From Paenibacillus harenae DSM 16969 (GTDB taxonomy: Bacteria; Bacillota; Bacilli; Paenibacillales; Paenibacillaceae), in NCBI RefSeq assembly GCF_000422465.1, contig NZ_AULV01000013.1:248001-312000 (forward strand): DNA of 64,000 bases, written 5' to 3'. Positions within the stretch are counted from its first letter, which is position 1. Each line of letters opens with the position of its first letter. Below the pieces are notes generated by a model. It saw only the letters and a program-made list of their open reading frames with translations. It did no database searches and was not told the DNA's origin. This document shows positions 59,775-64,000 of this stretch, in pieces. Both the position numbers and the translations under genes were made by a program.

Positions 59775-60269
59775 ATGCTATCCTTTGAACAAAAGCTAGA
59801 AGTCATCGAGTCCTTTCCCGAGCTGCAGCGGAGAGATGTCTCGCTGGGACGCGCCAATTTCCATTTTGAAGAAAGCGCCCATGAGAAGAAGACGGTCGTG
59901 CAGCATCTGCACCCGAACGGTAACGGATATGTGTATGCCGGCCTCATTGACGGCGTAAGCACAGACGACAAAGGTCTGGTCAATATTCGAGACTTCAGCG
60001 AAGAAGAACTGCGCTCGCTCATTGCCGAATCGATCCGTTCCCTTTCAGTCGCTCCGCCGGAGAAGCCGGACAGCAAGAAAAAGAAGAAGCGGAAGCCTCC
60101 GCAAGAGGAAAGATGGATCGATGCAAACGGTCATTCGCTGACGCTGCTGTTCGAGGAAGACCTGTGGTATTTATATGCCGGTCTTAACCTGGAATCCGCC
60201 TTTGAAACTTACGAAGAAGCCGAACAATACTTAGAGGAAGAACAATTTACACGAGCCACAACGGAATAA
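59775..60269 (+). CDS. Conserved hypothetical cytoplasmic protein
   Basis: 164 residues, soluble. Two halves with a related look (EQKLEVIESFPELQRRDV and ERWIDANGHSLTLLFEEDLW) are joined by a Lys-rich linker (SKKKKKRKPPQE). No family recognised. RBS AGAGGAGG before the ATG; terminator follows. It probably shares a transcript with the preceding membrane protein. Confidence 0.6.
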   Translation: MLSFEQKLEVIESFPELQRRDVSLGRANFHFEESAHEKKTVVQHLHPNGNGYVYAGLIDGVSTDDKGLVNIRDFSEEELRSLIAESIRSLSVAPPEKPDSKKKKKRKPPQEERWIDANGHSLTLLFEEDLWYLYAGLNLESAFETYEEAEQYLEEEQFTRATTE

Positions 60270-60280
60270 GACGTTTGGCA

Positions 60281-60309
60281 GGAGAGGCAATTTTTGCTTC
60301 TCTTTTTTT
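60281..60309 (+). terminator. Terminator of the 59245-60269 unit
   Basis: GGAGAGGCAA pairs with TTGCTTCTC (one wobble) and seven T residues follow. Confidence 0.85.
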
Positions 60310-60386
60310 ATGGCGATACAGACAGGATTTTGTCGTTAAACGTCTAATTGTAGTAAGTGCAACCTAGACGCCAGGGGGAACGTCCA

Positions 60387-62672
60387 TTGTCCATAAAAGC
60401 AAAGCTATCCTTCTCGATTTCTTTAATCGTGACAATCATTCTTGCGCTTAGCATTATCATTTACTACTTCTCGACAAAATCGGAATTACAGGACAACACG
60501 GTGGAGAATGTTAAAAATATCGCTAAACAGATCGGGATTTCGCTGGAGAGCTCCGAAAGCGCCGTTCAGATCATGGAAGATACAATCGGGGAGAAGCTCC
60601 GGTCCGCGGCCATCGCCGCGCAGGCGCAGCTTGATCCGGATTACAATAACGTCAGCAACGATCAGCTCGTCCGGCTCAGCCGGCAGCTGGGCGTAGAGCA
60701 CATTACGCTATGGGAGCGCGTAGGAAACGACGTGATTGCCCGCAGGTCCTCCGATCCCAATGAAATCAATATCAGCTCCAAAAATTGGGATTACTGGCAT
60801 ACCGCTTTTCTTCAGCTTTTCCTTTATCAACAGGTTATGATCAAGGAAGGGCAGAAGCTGGATCATTTCTGGTCAGGCCCGTTCAACTTCGCGGATACGG
60901 ATCCCATGAAAATAAGAAAATGGGGCAATTACTACGACGGCACAACCAATTACATGATCAATCCTTATGTAAGCGCACAAGTGCTTCGGGAGTTTGATCT
61001 GACAACCGGAACGGACGCCCTTATCACGAAAATTATCGCGGATCAGCCGGATTTGCTCGAAATCACCGGGTTCGACCCGCAATTTTTCGGCAAAAGCCCG
61101 ATTATCAAGATAAAGAAAGGCATTCCCGTCTATAATCTGGATGTCCGCGATATTCCGTTCGGCGCTTACAGCTACAAGGATCCGGATAATGATTCCGTTT
61201 CTATACAGCAGGCATTATCAACAGGCAAGCCGGTTACCGTCAAGAGCAGCGTGAAAGGCAAGCAGCTGCTGAAAACATTCATTCCGATCACGATCGATAA
61301 AACGTATGTCGTCTGCATAACTTTCGACGACGCCGCGATCACAAAGCCGTTAAACAAGCAGCTGCTTTTGCAAACGCTTATATCGCTTGGACTCATTCTC
61401 GTGACGACGCTCGCCAGTTATTTTATCGCGGACTTTATGCTGCGCGGCCTTCACCAAATCCTCCATAAGGTAAATGCCATTGCCGAAGGCAACTTTGGCG
61501 AGGTCATTACGATCCGGAGCAAGGATGAGCTCGGGCTGCTCGCCTCCCGCGTCGACACGATGGGCAGCAATTTGCACAGCTATACGTCTCGGCTCAAGGA
61601 TACGGCCGAAGAGCTGAGGAGCACGAAGCAATATTTGGAATCCTTTGTTAATCATACCTCGGACGCCATTCATGTAACGGATCTGTCGGGCCGGATCACT
61701 CAGGTAAACAAAGCGTTTGAGACCATGTACGGCTGGAGCGAGGATGAGATTATCGGCAAGCCGCTGGGCGATGTGCCGAAGGAACATTCCGGCTCCCATC
61801 GCGAGCTGGAGGCTACGGTGCTGCGCGGAGGTTCCGTAACGGACTACGAGACCGTACGGTATACGAAGTCGGGTGACCTGATCGACTTAAGCATTACCAT
61901 CTCTCCGATTCGCGACGAGCCGGGCGAGATTATCGCGATCGCCACTATCTCCCGAAATATTACGTCCCGCAAGCAGGCGGAGGAAATGATCCGCCGCTCC
62001 GAGAAACTGTCGGTCGTCGGCCAAATTGCTGCGGGCGTCGCGCATGAGGTGCGGAATCCGCTAACGACGCTTCGCGGCTTCGTACAGCTGCAGAAGCAAA
62101 CCGGCTCGTTGTCGCAGGCGCATCTCGACGTCATGATTGGCGAGCTGGATCAGATCAATATGATCGTGAGCGAGTTTCTCGTATTCGCAAAGCCTCAAGT
62201 GAGCCGTTACCAGCCTGTCAATTTACAGGGCATTGTCAATGATATTATGCTGCTCCTTGATTCAGAAGCAAAAATGAGCAACGTGCAGCTCATCTTATTC
62301 GCTGAAGACGATCTGCCTGAAGTAACCGGGGAGCCGAGCCAGTTGAAGCAGGTATTCGTCAATGTCATAAAAAACGGAATGGAAGCCATGACCGGCGGCG
62401 GCGAGTTGACCGTTGAGCTCGCTCGCAACGGCGGCGACGCGATACGGCTGCGATTCATCGATCAGGGGGGCGGCATCGCGGAGGACGATCTGCTGCGGCT
62501 GGGAGAACCCTTTTTCACGAAAAAAGAAAACGGGAACGGTCTTGGCCTGATGGTCAGCCAGCAGATCATTGCCGGCCACAAAGGCTCGATCTTGTTCCGC
62601 AGCAAGCTCGGCCAAGGAACCTGCGTTGAAATTACGCTGCCTCTGGCGAATGAAGCGTCGCTAACGGCTTAG
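60387..62672 (+). CDS. Membrane PAS sensor histidine kinase
   Basis: 761 residues from TTG 60387, eight bases after AGGGGG. First helix about 7-28, extracellular cache-like sensor (about 30-325), second helix near 330-352, HAMP (LRGLHQILHKVNAIAEGNFG near 360-379), PAS (ESFVNHTSDAIHVTDLSGRI near 415), HisKA with phospho-His in AAGVAHEVRNPLTTLRGF (near 550) and HATPase_c ending KENGNGLGLMVSQQI. This resembles the sporulation-type KinA-E kinases in kinase-domain sequence, but no response regulator is adjacent, as for those kinases. Confidence 0.88.
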   Translation: MSIKAKLSFSISLIVTIILALSIIIYYFSTKSELQDNTVENVKNIAKQIGISLESSESAVQIMEDTIGEKLRSAAIAAQAQLDPDYNNVSNDQLVRLSRQLGVEHITLWERVGNDVIARRSSDPNEINISSKNWDYWHTAFLQLFLYQQVMIKEGQKLDHFWSGPFNFADTDPMKIRKWGNYYDGTTNYMINPYVSAQVLREFDLTTGTDALITKIIADQPDLLEITGFDPQFFGKSPIIKIKKGIPVYNLDVRDIPFGAYSYKDPDNDSVSIQQALSTGKPVTVKSSVKGKQLLKTFIPITIDKTYVVCITFDDAAITKPLNKQLLLQTLISLGLILVTTLASYFIADFMLRGLHQILHKVNAIAEGNFGEVITIRSKDELGLLASRVDTMGSNLHSYTSRLKDTAEELRSTKQYLESFVNHTSDAIHVTDLSGRITQVNKAFETMYGWSEDEIIGKPLGDVPKEHSGSHRELEATVLRGGSVTDYETVRYTKSGDLIDLSITISPIRDEPGEIIAIATISRNITSRKQAEEMIRRSEKLSVVGQIAAGVAHEVRNPLTTLRGFVQLQKQTGSLSQAHLDVMIGELDQINMIVSEFLVFAKPQVSRYQPVNLQGIVNDIMLLLDSEAKMSNVQLILFAEDDLPEVTGEPSQLKQVFVNVIKNGMEAMTGGGELTVELARNGGDAIRLRFIDQGGGIAEDDLLRLGEPFFTKKENGNGLGLMVSQQIIAGHKGSILFRSKLGQGTCVEITLPLANEASLTA

Positions 62673-62864
62673 GCTTATTATCCGGAGGCAAACCGAATCC
62701 TTGATGCAGCCCGGTTCTGAGCCGGTCATTAACCGCATCAGCTCTTTTCATGTATTTTTTGAAGAAAACGAATCTGCTATGGTAGAATGTTTCAGTAGCC
62801 TTTTATCCACGCCATGGCTGCTTCTTAGAAGATGATCATACTACCGCAACAGTTGGAGCCGCCA

Positions 62865-64000
62865 ATGTCCTTGACTATGAATTCACCGATATCCCAATAT
62901 ATAATCGTTGTCATCATTTCCGGCGTCCTTAGCGTGCTGCTTGCCATATATGCTTATTACAACAAGACGAATTTCTCCGGCATGAAGGCATTTATATGGT
63001 CCACAGCCCTATCGGCCGTCTATACTTTCGGCTTTGCTTTCGAGCTGGCCGGCGATTCGCTTCAGGAAATCCGTTTTTGGATAACCATCGAATACTTAGG
63101 GATGCCATTTATCGCTCCGTGCAGCTTGCTGCTCGTTATGCATTACGTCGGATTTGACAAAATTACGGCCTCCAGGAAAACATGGTGGTTGTTTGTCATA
63201 CCGGCGATTACCCTGCTGATGGTAATGACGAATGACTACCATCATTTTTTTTATCAGGATATTTTTTTACGCCCGAATACGCCAACACCTATGGTTGATT
63301 TCATTCCCGGCACATGGTATTACGTACACGGCGCCTACACGTTCGGCTCAATGTTCTCCAGCTTATTCCTGTTGTTCCGCTATTGGAGGAAGACGAAATC
63401 GATCTACCGCAAGCAGATGCTGACGATGGCACTCGCTATTGCTATTCCTATGATAGGCGCGCTCCTGTATGTGCTTGGCCGGACTCCGCTCGGGATGGAC
63501 CCTGTTCCGATCCTGCTGTGCATGACATCGACGCTTTACATCTTGTCGATCATCTCTACAGGCATGCTGACGGTATCCCCCATTGCGCGGGAGCATATAT
63601 TCGAAAGCATGCGCGACGGCGTGCTCGTACTGAATTTATCGAATCAGATTATGGACTTCAACAGTGCCGCCGCCCAGATCATTCCTTCGCTTACGCCGCT
63701 TGCCATCGGAAAGAAGCTGGAGGAGGTCTGGAAACGGGGGACCGAGTCCGGCGCCTTCCGTTTCGGAACGGACCCTGCCTCCGATCAGGAGCAGGAGCTG
63801 AAGTGGGTTCGCGGCAGAGAGACGTTTTATTACCGGATCCGCGCATCCAATCTATTAATGCCGAACGGGCGGATCGCCGGCCGCACGATCGTTATGATAG
63901 ATGTCACGGAATATACGCTTCTTCAGCATAAGCTCCGCCGCCTGGCTGAGATCGACGGCCTCACTTCGATCTATAACCGGACCTTCTTCATGGAGAAAAG
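62865..64000 (+). CDS. 7TM-PAS-GGDEF sensor protein, partial
   Basis: The gene starts with ATG 62865 (GGAG six bases upstream) and runs off the window after about 378 codons. The N-terminus has seven predicted helices of the histidine-kinase-N 7TM type (ISQYIIVVIISGVLSVLLAI at the start), then a PAS-like domain (DGVLVLNLSNQIMDFNSAAA near 260). At the very end LAEIDGLTSIYNRTFF is the classic start of a GGDEF domain, so this is probably a membrane diguanylate cyclase. Whether the GGDEF site is intact lies outside the window. Confidence 0.8.
   Translation, partial: MSLTMNSPISQYIIVVIISGVLSVLLAIYAYYNKTNFSGMKAFIWSTALSAVYTFGFAFELAGDSLQEIRFWITIEYLGMPFIAPCSLLLVMHYVGFDKITASRKTWWLFVIPAITLLMVMTNDYHHFFYQDIFLRPNTPTPMVDFIPGTWYYVHGAYTFGSMFSSLFLLFRYWRKTKSIYRKQMLTMALAIAIPMIGALLYVLGRTPLGMDPVPILLCMTSTLYILSIISTGMLTVSPIAREHIFESMRDGVLVLNLSNQIMDFNSAAAQIIPSLTPLAIGKKLEEVWKRGTESGAFRFGTDPASDQEQELKWVRGRETFYYRIRASNLLMPNGRIAGRTIVMIDVTEYTLLQHKLRRLAEIDGLTSIYNRTFFMEK

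Noticed and set aside
1..64000. Prophage, integrative element or CRISPR locus
   Set aside because: No integrase, transposase, phage structural gene, tRNA-flanking repeat or regularly spaced palindromic array was found on reading the window.

Overview
The window looks like a chromosomal segment of a spore-forming Bacillales bacterium, most likely Paenibacillus or a close relative. Pointers are mid-range GC with strong AGGAGG-type ribosome binding sites and frequent TTG/GTG starts, a ydjO-like cold-inducible protein, a DUF4023 small protein, an SF0329-family protein, LplA/LplB/LplC-type polysaccharide-oligomer transporters with a membrane-anchored AraC regulator, a T-box upstream of serS, and orthologues of the B. 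subtilis ywrABCD and ytrAB-type loci. No tRNA, rRNA, CRISPR array, transposase, prophage or replication origin was seen. The window carries many small independent transcription units, most closed by recognisable hairpin terminators.

Layout. 0.1-7.3 kb: gluQ (tRNA-Asp modification), small membrane proteins, an MFS exporter divergent from its ArsR regulator, GNAT and GyrI-like proteins, ydjO, a hidden DUF4023 gene. 7.3-12 kb: amidase and gamma-glutamyltransferase (ywrD) divergent from an Lrp regulator (ywrC) and a two-gene chromate-transporter pair. 12-14.2 kb: YtrA-type GntR regulator, ABC ATPase and permease. 14.2-18.2 kb: MocR regulator divergent from thioredoxin-like, EamA exporter and arylamine N-acetyltransferase genes. 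18.3-20.7 kb: a large two-domain isoprenoid synthase. 21-25 kb: TetR with a YvaD-like membrane protein, a MurF-like ligase without the usual first domain, rhodanese, LysR. 25.2-27.2 kb: a MifM-like arrest peptide, YidC and a sugar isomerase. 27.3-29.6 kb: amino-acid ABC transporter with fused receptor and permease.

31.3-43.9 kb is a pectin/rhamnogalacturonan-type uptake region: LplA-like receptor, two permeases, a frameshifted gene, a cupin and a GH88/GH105 hydrolase, then (after a VOC/SDR/Rrf2 stretch) a second LplA-like receptor divergent from a 767-residue AraC membrane regulator. 44-64 kb: DinB and DUF1284 proteins, HAD phosphatase, serS with T-box, a two-component system whose GAF domain is cysteine-rich (AirSR/NreBC type), FMN reductase, a tetracycline-protection-like GTPase, MATE exporter, an extremely acidic 65-residue protein, a membrane-fused multicopper oxidase, a PAS histidine kinase and the start of a 7TM-PAS-GGDEF protein that runs off the window.

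The most notable observation is at 26.0-27.2 kb. A 107-codon reading frame just upstream of yidC carries a C-terminal segment resembling the B. subtilis MifM arrest motif, and a perfect 12-bp hairpin inside its 3' end buries the yidC Shine-Dalgarno. This is the logic of a nascent-chain sensor that induces a backup YidC, in a sequence that differs from MifM over most of its length. Other notable items are the two-domain isoprenoid synthase, dispersed intergenic repeats with a ~51-nt period, a covarying GC-rich tandem hairpin array, and matched palindromes upstream of the Rrf2 regulator and its neighbour.
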